Shown here piece after piece: positions 7,454-16,436 of a DNA stretch of 64,000 nt. A model generated the notes under the pieces. That model saw nothing but the letters and a program-made list of their open reading frames with translations. It did no database searches and was not told the DNA's origin. This DNA is from Epilithonimonas hungarica (GTDB taxonomy: Bacteria; Bacteroidota; Bacteroidia; Flavobacteriales; Weeksellaceae), in NCBI RefSeq assembly GCF_900102265.1, contig NZ_FNBH01000002.1, positions 620,001 to 684,000 of the forward strand. Reading direction: 5' to 3'. Position numbers and translations under genes: made by a program. Each line of letters starts with the position of its first letter. Position 1 is the stretch's first letter.

Positions 7454-8209
7454 TTATTTATTTTTAAAACTATTAATGGCATTCACTGTAAACTCCGACA
7501 GAACCAATTGTCCGCTGACCGCCGCACGCTCAGTTAAGAGATGGTCCCAGTGCTCTGTTCCTTTCCAAAGAATGTTTTTCAGTTCGAACATTGCTTCTGG
7601 GTTTGAAGCTGCTAGTTTCTCTGCAAGAATTTGGATTTCAGCATCCATTTCTTCCGTCGTTTCGTACATATCCTGGAACATATTTTTTTCTCTTGCCCAT
7701 TCAGCAGAGTAAAATTCAGTTGCGTTGATGGCTAATTGAGCAAAAGCGGAAGTTCCGATTTTCTTTTCTACAACCGGACTGATAACAAAAGGTCCAATCC
7801 CGACCGCCAATTCACTTAGTTTGACAGAAGCATTTTCCGTAGCAAAAGTATAATCAGCAGCACAGGCAATTCCAACTCCTCCTCCCACAGCTTTTCCATG
7901 AATTCTTGCGATGATGAGTTTCGGAGATTTTCGCATAGCGTTGATGACGTTGGCAAAACCTGAGAAAAATGTTTTTCCCGTTTCGAAATCTTTGATTGAA
8001 ATCAATTCGTCAAAAGAAGCACCTCCACAAAAGGCTTTTTCGCCAGCACTTTTTAATATGATGACTTTTGCATCGTCATTTTTTCCAAGGTTATTGATTT
8101 CTTCTACCAGATTTTTAAGTTGAGAACTCGGCATCGAGTTGCTTTGCGGATGAAAAAACTCGATGGTTCCGATTCCGTTTTCTATGGTTGATTTTACGTA
8201 TGCTTCCAT
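7454..8209 (-). CDS. Enoyl-CoA hydratase/isomerase family protein of the paa cluster
   Basis: 251 residues with crotonase fold. The first oxyanion-hole segment is AFCGGASFDEL and the second is HGKAVGGGVGIACAADYTFA. In classical hydratases the second reads GGGxE; here the catalytic Glu is replaced by Gly, while the second acid is kept in KLSELAVGIGP. The C-terminal segment GIGPFVISPVVEKKIG resembles methylglutaconyl-CoA hydratases or isomerases. In this operon it could serve a PaaF- or PaaG-like step on ring-opened acyl-CoAs, but the assignment between hydratase and isomerase is open. It is the last gene of the minus-strand paa cluster, 80 bases after paaZ. Confidence 0.88.
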   Translation of the reverse strand: MEAYVKSTIENGIGTIEFFHPQSNSMPSSQLKNLVEEINNLGKNDDAKVIILKSAGEKAFCGGASFDELISIKDFETGKTFFSGFANVINAMRKSPKLIIARIHGKAVGGGVGIACAADYTFATENASVKLSELAVGIGPFVISPVVEKKIGTSAFAQLAINATEFYSAEWAREKNMFQDMYETTEEMDAEIQILAEKLAASNPEAMFELKNILWKGTEHWDHLLTERAAVSGQLVLSEFTVNAINSFKNK

Positions 8210-8289
8210 TTTTAAATATTAAATAATTGAAAGAATAAAAATTTCGAATCGCAATCTTTTATCTTTATTCTTTTCTTTTGTTTCTTAAT

Positions 8290-10335
8290 TTATTCTTGAT
8301 TAAGTTTTTTCACCATCGTCAAAATCGTAGCAATCGCCACAGTTTCTCCGGTTTCGTCATAAACATCCACGAGCCAGCGGACGATTCCTTTGGCAATATC
8401 GTCTTCATCCCGTTTTTCCTGACTGATTTTTTCTTTGCAGGTAAACTTCACGCCAATCGTCATTCCCGGATAAACGGGTTTCACGAAACGGCATTCGTCC
8501 AAACCGTAATTAAGCAAAACAGGACCTTTTCTCGGGTCAACAAATAATCCCGCCGCTTTGCTCAAAATGAAATATCCGTGCGCTACTCTACCTTCGAAAA
8601 TCGTTCCTTCCAAAGATGTCGCGTCCATATGTGCATAGAAATTATCACCGGAAACATTGGCAAAATTCGTAATATCTGCTTCGGTAACGGTATGTTTCGC
8701 CGTGATGTAAGTTTCACTGACTTTCAGTTCTTCAAAATGCTTTCTGAAGGGATGAATATTGTCCTCAAACTGTTTTCCGCCGTACTGATATTGCTGCGTA
8801 ATGTTGGTCAAAGTCGTTGGCGAACCTTGGATTGCCGTGCGTTGCATATAATGAAGAACGCCACGTTTCCCGCCCATTTCCTCGCCTCCGCCAGCTCTTC
8901 CCGGTCCGCCGTGAACCAGCATTGGCAAAGGCGAACCGTGACCTGTACTTTCTTTCGCGCAATCGGAATTGAGTATTAAAATCCGGCCGTGCATCGATGC
9001 AGCACCGATGACAAAATCTCTTGCAAAATCGTCGTCAGCCGTCACAACAGAACAGCAAAGCGAACCTTTTCCCATTCTCGCCAGCTCAATCGCTTCATCG
9101 ATATTATGGTAAGGAATAATGGTACTGACTGGTCCGAAAGCCTCAATATTATGGCAATCTGTATATTTAAAAGGGTCTGAATTAAGGAATAAAATCGGGG
9201 AAATGAAAGCGCCTTTGCTTTTGTCCGCACCTTTCACATCAAAATCATCCACATTCCCAAAAACGATTTCCTGAGTTTTGGATAATTCCTGTACTTTCTC
9301 GGAAACTTCCTTCACCTGGTCTTTATTTGCCAAAGCGCCCATTCTCACACCTTCGACATTCGGGTCGCCGATGACAACGGTTGAAAGTCTTTGTCCAAGC
9401 GCAATCTGAACATCTTCAACCAAATTAATAGGCACTAAAATTCTTCTCACCGCCGTACATTTTTGTCCAGCTTTGGTCGTCATTTCACGAACGGCTTCTT
9501 TAATGAACAAATCAAATTCCGCTGTTCCTGGTTTTGCATCTTCGCCTAAAACCATTGCATTCAAAGAATCGGCTTCCAAATTGAAAGGCACAGATTCTTC
9601 AAGAATTCTTGGATGAGACTTTAGCATTTTCCCTGTGGAAGCCGAACCTGTAAAAGTCACGACATCTTCGCTCGTCACACTTTCCAAGATTCCGTTGGCT
9701 GAACCACAAATCAGTTGCAGACTTCCTTCGGGTAAAATTTGGGAAGCGATGATTTCTTTAACGACAACTTCTGTTAAAAAGCTTGTTGCGGTTGCAGGTT
9801 TTACGATTGCCGGAACGCCAGCCAAAAGATTGACCGCAATTTTCTCCAACATTCCCCAAACCGGAAAATTAAATGCATTGATATGAATTGCAACCCCACG
9901 TTTCGGCGTGCAAATATGATGACCAATGAAAGTTCCTTCCTTGGAAAGTTTCACTGCATCGCCATCTATATAATAAGGTAAATCAGGAAATTGTCTTCGA
10001 AGTGATGCATTCGCAAAAAGATTTCCGATGCCACCTTCAATGTCAACCCAACTGTCAGCTTTGGTTGCGCCGGTTGCCCAACTCACTTTATAGAACGTTT
10101 CTTTCTTTTCCAAAAGATGAAAAGCTAGTTTCTTCAGCATCAATCCTCTTTCCTGGAAAGTCAATTTTCTAAGAGCCGGACCGCCAACTTTTCTGGCGTA
10201 ATCCATCATCTCCGCAAAATCCAAACCTTTGGAAGTCGCTGTTGCCACCAAATCACCGTTGATGGAATTATATAAAGCCTGCCCTTCTCCCTCTCCTTTT
10301 GTCCATCTGCCGAGCGCGTAATTTTCTAGTTGCAT
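8290..10335 (-). CDS. paaZ: PaaZ, oxepin-CoA hydrolase / semialdehyde dehydrogenase
   Basis: 681 residues, full length. The N-terminal aldehyde dehydrogenase domain (about 1-520) has the catalytic Cys in GQKCTAVRRILVP and the Glu in NLEADSLNAMVLG. The C-terminal MaoC-type (R)-hydratase domain (about 545-681) has the signature FANVSGDNFYAHMD and RVAHGYFILSKAAGLF. The enzyme opens the oxepin-CoA ring and oxidises the resulting semialdehyde to 3-oxo-5,6-dehydrosuberyl-CoA. It lies between paaJ and the enoyl-CoA hydratase gene on the same strand. Both active sites look intact. Confidence 0.95.
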   Translation of the reverse strand: MQLENYALGRWTKGEGEGQALYNSINGDLVATATSKGLDFAEMMDYARKVGGPALRKLTFQERGLMLKKLAFHLLEKKETFYKVSWATGATKADSWVDIEGGIGNLFANASLRRQFPDLPYYIDGDAVKLSKEGTFIGHHICTPKRGVAIHINAFNFPVWGMLEKIAVNLLAGVPAIVKPATATSFLTEVVVKEIIASQILPEGSLQLICGSANGILESVTSEDVVTFTGSASTGKMLKSHPRILEESVPFNLEADSLNAMVLGEDAKPGTAEFDLFIKEAVREMTTKAGQKCTAVRRILVPINLVEDVQIALGQRLSTVVIGDPNVEGVRMGALANKDQVKEVSEKVQELSKTQEIVFGNVDDFDVKGADKSKGAFISPILFLNSDPFKYTDCHNIEAFGPVSTIIPYHNIDEAIELARMGKGSLCCSVVTADDDFARDFVIGAASMHGRILILNSDCAKESTGHGSPLPMLVHGGPGRAGGGEEMGGKRGVLHYMQRTAIQGSPTTLTNITQQYQYGGKQFEDNIHPFRKHFEELKVSETYITAKHTVTEADITNFANVSGDNFYAHMDATSLEGTIFEGRVAHGYFILSKAAGLFVDPRKGPVLLNYGLDECRFVKPVYPGMTIGVKFTCKEKISQEKRDEDDIAKGIVRWLVDVYDETGETVAIATILTMVKKLNQE

Positions 10336-10363
10336 AATTTTAATTTTTAGACTTAGAGATAAT

Positions 10364-10424
10364 AGACGGATAGATGATAGATTTTAAAATGTCTGTTTTC
10401 TATTCGTCTATCATCTATTGGTCT
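10364..10424. repeat. Imperfect inverted repeat between paaZ and paaJ
   Basis: Arms AGAC plus ATAGATGATAGA (10364-10381) and TCTATCATCTAT plus GTCT (10407-10424) can form a hairpin. Related TCTATCATCTAT-like strings recur at 15062-15100 and 17809-17835, so this belongs to a dispersed AT-rich repeat rather than being specific to this junction. Confidence 0.6.
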
Positions 10425-10427
10425 GAT

Positions 10428-11633
10428 TTAAACTTTCTCAATAATCACCGCAAAACCTTGTCCCAACCCAACACACATCGTTGCCATGGCATATTTTTTA
10501 TTTTGGTTTTGAAGTTCATACATTGCTGAATTCAGGATTCTTGCTCCACTCATTCCAAGTGGATGTCCGAGTGCGATTGCGCCGCCGTTTGGATTGATTC
10601 GCGAGTCGTTGTCATCCAATCCCCAAGCTCTGATGCAAGCTAAACTTTGTGCAGCAAATGCTTCATTTAATTCAATAATATCAATATCATTAAATGTCAA
10701 TCCTGCTTTTTGCAATGCTAATTCAGCTGCTTTTACAGGACCAATTCCCATCAATCTTGGTTCAACACCGACAACCGCGCTGGAAACTATTCTTGCTTTT
10801 GGCGTTAATCCAAATTCTTTAATCGCATTTTCCGAAGCTAATAAATTTACAGCTGCGCCGTCATTCAATCCGGAAGCATTTCCTGCTGTTACCGTTCCGT
10901 CTTTTTTGAAAGCTGTTCTTAATTTTGACAAACCTTCCAATGTTGTATCGTTTTTCGGGAATTCATCTTTATCGAAAATCAAATCTTCGCCTTTTCTCTG
11001 AGGAATATTGACCGGAACAATTTCTTGCGACAATCTTCCGCTTTCCTGAGCAACTCTCACTTTCTGCTGAGAATTAAAGGCAAACAAATCCTGGTCTTCA
11101 CGGGAAATTTGGTCACGTTCAGCCAGATTTTCTGCTGTCTCGCCCATTGCATCCACACCATACATTTCTTTCATTTTCGGATTGACGAACCGCCAGCCGA
11201 AAGTCGTGTCGTAGATTTTTGAATCACCACCAAACGGGTTTTCAGATTTTGAAATCACCAATGGTCCGCGCGTCATATTTTCCACACCACCAGAAATCAT
11301 CAAATCTGCATCGCCAACCTGAATGGCTCTCGCTGCATTAATCGCCGCCGACAAACCAGAAGCACAAAGTCTATTCACCGTTTCGCCAGGCACGTGATAA
11401 TCCAAACCGGAAAGCAAAGCTGACATTCTTGCGATATTTCGGTTGTCCTCGCCGGCTTGGTTGGCGCAACCTAAAACGACATCGTAGATTTTACTTTGGT
11501 CGATGCTCGGATTTCTTTCCAATAATTTTTTGATGACAAAAGCCGCCATATCATCGGGACGAACGGAAGATAAACTTCCTTTCAGTTTTCCAATTGGCGT
11601 TCGGATGCCATCTATTATATATGCGTTGTTCAT
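10428..11633 (-). CDS. paaJ: 3-oxoadipyl-CoA / 3-oxo-5,6-dehydrosuberyl-CoA thiolase
   Basis: 401 residues, a full-length degradative thiolase. The nucleophilic Cys is in VNRLCASGLSAAINAAR (about residue 90), the NEAF motif is in IIELNEAFAAQSLACIRAW, the catalytic His is in NGGAIALGHPLGMSGARI and the second Cys is in TMCVGLGQGFA. In the phenylacetate pathway this enzyme cleaves the C8 and C6 3-oxoacyl-CoAs to acetyl-CoA and succinyl-CoA. The gene name rests on position between paaZ and paaH; by sequence alone it could be a general acetyl-CoA acyltransferase. Confidence 0.92.
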   Translation of the reverse strand: MNNAYIIDGIRTPIGKLKGSLSSVRPDDMAAFVIKKLLERNPSIDQSKIYDVVLGCANQAGEDNRNIARMSALLSGLDYHVPGETVNRLCASGLSAAINAARAIQVGDADLMISGGVENMTRGPLVISKSENPFGGDSKIYDTTFGWRFVNPKMKEMYGVDAMGETAENLAERDQISREDQDLFAFNSQQKVRVAQESGRLSQEIVPVNIPQRKGEDLIFDKDEFPKNDTTLEGLSKLRTAFKKDGTVTAGNASGLNDGAAVNLLASENAIKEFGLTPKARIVSSAVVGVEPRLMGIGPVKAAELALQKAGLTFNDIDIIELNEAFAAQSLACIRAWGLDDNDSRINPNGGAIALGHPLGMSGARILNSAMYELQNQNKKYAMATMCVGLGQGFAVIIEKV

Positions 11634-11691
11634 TTTTTATGATTGATTAATGATAATCGATAAATGATTTAGTTATTGTAAATTTTTAATT

Positions 11692-11796
11692 AACCACATA
11701 GACACATAGAGTTAAGGATTAAATTTTAAAAGTTAGAGAAGAAATAATTTGCGTGAACTATTTAAACTTTATAAAAAACTATGTGTCTATGTGGTT
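11692..11796. repeat. Perfect 18-bp inverted repeat around an 69-base core
   Basis: AACCACATAGACACATAG at 11692-11709 is the exact reverse complement of 11779-11796, 11 bases before the paaH stop. This CACATAGACACATAG string is a common dispersed intergenic repeat in flavobacterial genomes (general knowledge). It could act as a hairpin between the two paa genes. Confidence 0.8.
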
Positions 11797-11806
11797 CAAA
11801 ATATTA

Positions 11807-12961
11807 TTAATAAAAAGTTTTATTCTGTTTTATTAAGTTTCTAATAATCGGACTGCATCTGTAGCGGTCTTCGTGGTAGAAATTATAAAGTTCATCAAGC
11901 TCGTTCTGAAGATTTTCTAAACCAAATTCGTCTGCCCATTTCAGTAATCCTTTTGGATAATTCACGCCTTTTGTCATTGCCAAATCGATGTCTTCTGCGG
12001 AAGCAATGTTTAAGAAATAAGCATCTGCGGCTTCATTCATCAACATTACCAAGATTCTTTTGAAGATTAATTCTAATAATTCAGGATTTTCATTTGGTTC
12101 AGATTGTTCTGCATTTTCAGAATAATCATAAAATCCTTTTCCTGACTTTCTTCCAAAATAACCAGCTTCAAATAATCGTTTTTGGGTAAATGACGGTTTG
12201 AATCTCGGGTCGTAGAAAAATTCTTTGAAGACACTTTCCGTAACTCTGTAATTCACATCGTGACCAATGAAATCCATCAGTTGAAATGGTCCCATTTTGA
12301 ATCCGCCTAAACTTACCATTGCAAAATCTATAGTTGCACAATCAGCAATTCCTTCTTCCAAAATCCGGATGGCTTCTCCGTAAAATGGTCTTGCGACGCG
12401 GTTCACAATAAAACCGGGTGTATCTTTTGCAATCACCGGAAGTTTTTTCCAGCTTTCTACTAAGTTTTTCACTTGTGAAGCTAAATTTTTATCCGTTTGA
12501 ACAGCAGGAATAACCTCAACCAAAGCCATTAACGGCGCAGGATTGAAGAAATGAATCCCAATCACACGTTCCGGTTTCTGACAAGCCGATGCAATGGATG
12601 CAATGGATAACGATGACGTGTTGGTCGCCAAAATGCAATCTTCGGAAACCAGACTTTCCAATTTTTGGAACAAATCTTTTTTGATTTCCAACTCTTCAAT
12701 AATGGCTTCGATAATTAATTCTGAGTCTTTTAATTCGGATAATTTATCACTCAATCGAATCTTATCAAAATAAGTTTCCGCTTCCTCGAATGTCATTTTG
12801 CCTTTCTCGGCCAATTTCTGAAACTGTGCTTCGAGGTTTTGTCCTGCTTTTTCTACGGCAGTTGGATTGCTGTCGTACAACAAAACCTCGTTTCCGGCTG
12901 TTGCCAAAACCTGTGCTATTCCACTTCCCATTGCTCCGCTACCGACTATTCCTATTTTCAT
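11807..12961 (-). CDS. paaH: 3-hydroxyacyl-CoA dehydrogenase of phenylacetate degradation
   Basis: 384 residues. N-terminal Rossmann domain with the NAD-binding motif VGSGAMGSGIAQVLATAG and the segment GIHFFNPAPLMALVEVI carrying the catalytic His. The middle 3HCDH C-terminal domain contains DTPGFIVNRVARPFYGEAI, and a second, shorter C-terminal repeat has LAMTKGVNYPKGLLKWADE. It oxidises 3-hydroxyadipyl-CoA to 3-oxoadipyl-CoA, the step before the PaaJ thiolase, whose gene is next downstream. Intact, on the paa strand. Confidence 0.93.
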   Translation of the reverse strand: MKIGIVGSGAMGSGIAQVLATAGNEVLLYDSNPTAVEKAGQNLEAQFQKLAEKGKMTFEEAETYFDKIRLSDKLSELKDSELIIEAIIEELEIKKDLFQKLESLVSEDCILATNTSSLSIASIASACQKPERVIGIHFFNPAPLMALVEVIPAVQTDKNLASQVKNLVESWKKLPVIAKDTPGFIVNRVARPFYGEAIRILEEGIADCATIDFAMVSLGGFKMGPFQLMDFIGHDVNYRVTESVFKEFFYDPRFKPSFTQKRLFEAGYFGRKSGKGFYDYSENAEQSEPNENPELLELIFKRILVMLMNEAADAYFLNIASAEDIDLAMTKGVNYPKGLLKWADEFGLENLQNELDELYNFYHEDRYRCSPIIRNLIKQNKTFY

Positions 12962-13057
12962 TTTTAATTGTAAAATGTATGATGTAAAAAGTACAATGAC
13001 TTTTTTTTTCGTTTTAATTTAAATCAAACAACTATCAACTAACAACCATCAACCAAA

Positions 13058-13543
13058 TTAATGACATTTAAAATAATCAAAAGGTTCTTTACAATCATCA
13101 CATTGATATAATGCCTTGCACGCTGTGGAACCAAACTGACTTACCAAATGGGTGTGTTTTGAACTGCAAAGCGGACATTCTACCTCATCTGTTTTGGAAA
13201 ATAATTCATCACTATTTTTTGAATAGACAGGTGGTGCAATGCCGTAAGCCTTTAGTTTTTGTTTTCCTTCTTCAGTCATCCAATCGGTTGTCCACGCCGG
13301 ACTTAATTGGTTTGTTATTTTAATATTGTTGAAACCTTTTTCAATCAGTTTTAATTTAATCGACATATTAATCATCGATGTGGCAGGACAACCGGAGTAA
13401 GTTGGTGTCACTACCACTTCGATTTCGTCATCATTGAATCGCACATCGCGGATGATTCCCAAATCCAAAAGATTGAGAACCGGAACTTCCGGGTCAGGAA
13501 CTTCCTTTAAGATTTGCCAGATGTCATTTTCCGTGATTGTCAT
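13058..13543 (-). CDS. paaD: Phenylacetyl-CoA epoxidase accessory subunit PaaD
   Basis: 161 residues from the ATG at 13543, chosen because homology begins MTITENDIWQILKEVPDPEV; the frame is open 31 codons further upstream, but that stretch is repeat DNA. The N-terminal MIP18/DUF59-like domain (VPVLNLLDLGIIRDV, VTPTYSGCPATSMI) is followed by a zinc-ribbon-like tail with CPLCSSKHTH, a further Cys, and YQCDDCKEPFDYFKCH. PaaD is thought to help insert or maturate the iron centres of the PaaABCE epoxidase. It is followed downstream by paaH and preceded by paaC. Confidence 0.93.
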   Translation of the reverse strand: MTITENDIWQILKEVPDPEVPVLNLLDLGIIRDVRFNDDEIEVVVTPTYSGCPATSMINMSIKLKLIEKGFNNIKITNQLSPAWTTDWMTEEGKQKLKAYGIAPPVYSKNSDELFSKTDEVECPLCSSKHTHLVSQFGSTACKALYQCDDCKEPFDYFKCH

Positions 13544-13569
13544 TTTTATTACAAAGGCTAATAATTGTG

Positions 13570-13660
13570 TCGCCCCTTCAGGGCTCTCTTCATTTTGGTC
13601 ATTTTTACATCGGGTTTCACCCGACGCTATTAACATTAAGCCACTACGTGGCTTGACAAG
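13570..13660. repeat. Multi-hairpin intergenic repeat between paaD and paaC
   Basis: Three short hairpins in a row: GCCC/GGGC (13572-13584), TCGGGT/ACCCGA (13610-13624) and AAGCCAC/GTGGCTT (13638-13654), the last two joined by CGCTATTAACATT. Strings of this kind are recurrent intergenic elements in flavobacteria (general knowledge). This is why the longer open frame upstream of paaD is judged non-coding. Confidence 0.65.
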
Positions 13661-13689
13661 ATTGAGTCATTGTCATTTCTCTTATAAAT

Positions 13690-14454
13690 CTACCATTCCA
13701 TATTTGGATAAGTGCGTTGCATTATTTGCATTTCTGCTAAGATGTAACCCATTTTCTCGGTATGTTTTCCGTCTTTTCCGCCTGTCAGTTTTCTTGATTT
13801 TTCGAAATCGATGGACAATGTGGCTTCGTTCAGGATTTCAAGAACTTTGGTTTCCCATTTTGTTCGGAAGATTCTGATGTCTGGGATGATGTTTTGTTCA
13901 ATTAATTCTAATTCCCAGTTTGTAGGAATGAACATTTCGTCTGTGAAATCCACCAAATCATTAACTGACTTTTGGATTTTGTTGTGGCTTTCTTCTGTAC
14001 CGTCGCCTAATCGAATCATCCATTCGCTACTCCATTTTAAGTGATAGGTTACTTCTTTCAAAGACTTTTCTGCGATGGAAGCGAGTTTCAAATCTGAATG
14101 GTGTTTCAGTTCTGTCAATAATAAATGATGATAAGCATCGAAGAAAAACTGTCTCGCAATCGTGTCTCCGAAATGTCCGTTTTCTTTTTCTACCAACAAC
14201 AGATTCTTGAAATCACGCTCGTTTCTTAGGAAGGCCAAATCGTCTTCGGTTTTTCCTTCATTCTGAATCTCAACGGCATATTGATAATAGTTGGAAGATT
14301 CTCCCAACAAATCCAAAGCGATGTTTGACAAGGCAATATCCTGTTCCAAGACTGGACCTTTCCCACACCATTCGCAAAGACGCTGTCCGAGAATGAGGCT
14401 TGTGTCTGCGAGGTGCAGGAGATAATTGAGCCAGTTGTTTTTATTTTTTTCCAT
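13690..14454 (-). CDS. paaC: Phenylacetyl-CoA epoxidase structural subunit PaaC
   Basis: 254 residues, ferritin-like fold, usual length. The family start NWLNYLLHLADTSLILGQRL and the core LLGESSNYYQYAVEIQNEG are present, with TYHLKWSSEWMIRLGDGTEE in the middle. PaaC is the catalytically inactive partner that forms the heterotetramer with the di-iron subunit PaaA in the 1,2-epoxidation of phenylacetyl-CoA. It is separated from paaB by a 313-base spacer filled with repeats, unusual for subunits of one complex. Confidence 0.94.
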   Translation of the reverse strand: MEKNKNNWLNYLLHLADTSLILGQRLCEWCGKGPVLEQDIALSNIALDLLGESSNYYQYAVEIQNEGKTEDDLAFLRNERDFKNLLLVEKENGHFGDTIARQFFFDAYHHLLLTELKHHSDLKLASIAEKSLKEVTYHLKWSSEWMIRLGDGTEESHNKIQKSVNDLVDFTDEMFIPTNWELELIEQNIIPDIRIFRTKWETKVLEILNEATLSIDFEKSRKLTGGKDGKHTEKMGYILAEMQIMQRTYPNMEW

Positions 14455-14469
14455 TTTATGTTTAATTTG

Positions 14470-14760
14470 AACGCAAAGCGCACAAAGTTTTTATTTATTA
14501 CAATGTTTTAAGGTTCGCAAAGACGTAAAACTCATCAAAGAATTAGACTTCTAAGTTTTTTGTCATTCCGTAGGAATCTCAACAGTCTAGATTGACTTCG
14601 TCGAACCACTTCGTTAGGTTTCCTACGGAATGACAAACTGCGTGGTTATAACGAAATCTATTTTTATGTAGAATCTGCAGCCCGACTTGAGTGGAAATCC
14701 TTTTTTGTGGCTGGAAAAGCTGGGCAAAAAGATTGGGAACGGAAGGCGGAAATAGCTGCC
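14470..14760. repeat. Composite repeat, copy 1 (paaC-paaB junction)
   Basis: About 290 bases made of three modules in fixed order: (i) AACGCAAAG...CGCAAAGACG (14470-14526); (ii) a hairpin with 16-bp perfect arms TGTCATTCCGTAGGAA (14561-14576) / 14620-14635; (iii) an arm A - T/A stem - arm B element (14677-14760) with outer stem GCAGC/GCTGC. The whole array is present again, same orientation, at 16104-16419. It fills nearly all of the space between paaC and paaB and contains no gene. Confidence 0.85.
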
Positions 14761-14767
14761 ATAATAA

Positions 14768-15055
14768 TTACATATTCTTCACTTCCTCCGGAACGTGGTA
14801 AAACGTGGGATGGCGGTAAACTTTGTCTTCCGAAGGTTCGTAAAATGCCTCGGAATCGTCGGGATTTGTGGCGTGGATGTGTTTGGATTCTACCACCCAA
14901 ATGCTGACGCCCTCCATCCTTCTGGTGTAAACATCACGTGCGTTTTGGATTGCCATCTCAGCATCTGCCGCGTGGAGACTGCCGACGTGCTTGTGGTCGA
15001 GGCCTTGTCTGCTTCTGATGAAAACCTCCCAAAGTGGCCATTCTGTATTTTGCAT
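14768..15055 (-). CDS. paaB: Phenylacetyl-CoA epoxidase subunit PaaB
   Basis: 95 residues, typical length. It begins QNTEWPLWEVFIRSRQGLDH, the PaaB signature, followed by HVGSLHAADAEMAIQNARDV and VYTRRMEGVSIWVVES. PaaB is a small structural subunit that bridges PaaAC heterodimers in the epoxidase. The gene lies 60 bases after paaA and is bounded on its far side by composite repeat copy 1. It is intact. Confidence 0.96.
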   Translation of the reverse strand: MQNTEWPLWEVFIRSRQGLDHKHVGSLHAADAEMAIQNARDVYTRRMEGVSIWVVESKHIHATNPDDSEAFYEPSEDKVYRHPTFYHVPEEVKNM

Positions 15056-15115
15056 AATATTTCAGATTAGAGACGGATAGATTAGAGATGATAGACTTTA
15101 ATCTGCCGGCTTATA

Positions 15116-16075
15116 TTAAACTGTTTTTCTGTTTTGTTCTTCTCTTAATTTTCTTTTCTCGTGGTAAGCGGTTGCGGCTTCTCTTACCCAAGCGCCGTCA
15201 TCGAAGGCTTTTTTGCGGGTTTCGACACGTTCTTTATTGCAAGCGCCGTTGCCTTTGACCACTTTCCAAAACTCATCCCAATCGATTTCTCCGAATTCGT
15301 AATGGCCGGTTTCTTCATTGAATTTCAGGTCTGGGTCGGGAATCGTCAGACCCAGATATTCTGCCTGAGGAATGGAAACGTCTACGAAACGCTGTCTCAG
15401 CTCGTCATTGGTGAATCGTTTGATTCGCCATTTCATTGACATTTCTGTATTTCCAGATTCGGCGTCTTTGGGTCCGAACATCATCAACGTCGGCCACCAC
15501 CAACGGTTGAACGCATCCTGAGCCATTGCTTTCTGCTCCGGCGAACCTTGTGCAAGTTTCATCATCAGCTCGTAACCTTGTCTCTGGTGGAAACTTTCTT
15601 CCTTGCAAATCCGAACCATCGCTCTGGCATAAGGTCCGTAAGAAGCTCGGCAAAGTGGCACTTGATTCAGAATCGCAGCACCATCTACCAGCCAGCCGAT
15701 TGCGCCCATATCTGCCCAAGTCAAGGTTGGATAATTGAAAATGCTGGAATATTTAGCTTTCCCGGAATGTAAATCATTTATTGTTTCGTCTCTTGTAACG
15801 CCCAAAGTTTCGGCGGCACAATAGAGATACAGGCCGTGGCCAGCTTCATCCTGAACTTTTGCCAGAAGAATTTTTTTCCGGTTCAAAGTTGGGGCGCGTG
15901 TAATCCAGTTGGCTTCCGGCAACATTCCGACAATCTCGGAATGGGCGTGCTGGGAAATCTGACGAATCAGGGTTTTTCTGTACGCGTCCGGCATCCAGTC
16001 TTTTGGTTCGATGCGGATTTCGCTGTCTATTTTATTCTGAAAATGTTCTTCTAAGTTGATTTCTGTTGTTTCCAT
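15116..16075 (-). CDS. paaA: Phenylacetyl-CoA 1,2-epoxidase catalytic subunit PaaA
   Basis: 319 residues from the ATG at 16075 ([12 protein letters not shown]...); the frame is open 15 codons further into AT-rich spacer, but homology starts here. Di-iron ferritin-like oxygenase subunit. The first helix ligand is in [10 protein letters not shown], the ExxH pair in [14 protein letters not shown] (Glu77, His80) and the second Glu/His set in [15 protein letters not shown]. It epoxidises the ring of phenylacetyl-CoA with electrons from PaaE. It sits between two direct copies of a composite repeat. Confidence 0.96.
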   Translation of the reverse strand: METTEINLEEHFQNKIDSEIRIEPKDWMPDAYRKTLIRQISQHAHSEIVGMLPEANWITRAPTLNRKKILLAKVQDEAGHGLYLYCAAETLGVTRDETINDLHSGKAKYSSIFNYPTLTWADMGAIGWLVDGAAILNQVPLCRASYGPYARAMVRICKEESFHQRQGYELMMKLAQGSPEQKAMAQDAFNRWWWPTLMMFGPKDAESGNTEMSMKWRIKRFTNDELRQRFVDVSIPQAEYLGLTIPDPDLKFNEETGHYEFGEIDWDEFWKVVKGNGACNKERVETRKKAFDDGAWVREAATAYHEKRKLREEQNRKTV

Positions 16076-16103
16076 AATGTTTTGGTTTAATGGAATTTTA
16101 TTT

Positions 16104-16419
16104 AAACGCAAAGCGCGCAAAGTTTTTTATTTATTTTACCGTTTTTTAAGTTCGCAAAGACGTAAAACTCATCAAAGAATTAAACTTCAAAGTTTTTTTG
16201 TCATTCCGTAGAAATCTCAATGGTTTAGATTGACTTCGTCGAACCACTTCGTTAGGTTTCCTACGGAATGACAAACTTGGTGGTTATAACTTAATCTTGT
16301 TTTATACCGAATCTGCAGCCCGACTTGAGCGGAAATCCTTTTTTGCTTTTACTTCGTTTTCTAATTGAAGACAAAGCGTCTGCAAAAAAGATTGGGAGCG
16401 GAAGGCGGATACAGCTGCC
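16104..16419. repeat. Composite repeat, copy 2 (paaA-paaE junction)
   Basis: Same three modules and same orientation as copy 1: AACGCAAAG...CGCAAAGACG (16104-16162), the GTCATTCCGTA...TACGGAATGAC hairpin (16199-16273) and the arm A/arm B element (16314-16419). Against copy 1 there are scattered substitutions, including a mismatch in the first arm of the middle hairpin. The loop of module iii is longer and unrelated in sequence. Together with copy 1 it brackets paaB and paaA as direct repeats. Confidence 0.85.
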
Positions 16420-16436
16420 ATAATTATTATTTTATT

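Noticed and set aside
13544-13636. N-terminal extension of PaaD
   Set aside because: These codons are a multi-hairpin repeat; PaaD homology begins at 13543.
15405-15719. Frames antisense or shifted inside paaA, and similar ones in paaZ, barrel and M16 genes
   Set aside because: Shadow frames of strongly supported genes; no domain or start signal.
14470-16419. Composite transposon around paaBA
   Set aside because: The flanking repeats encode no transposase and have no terminal inverted repeats or target duplications that I can see.
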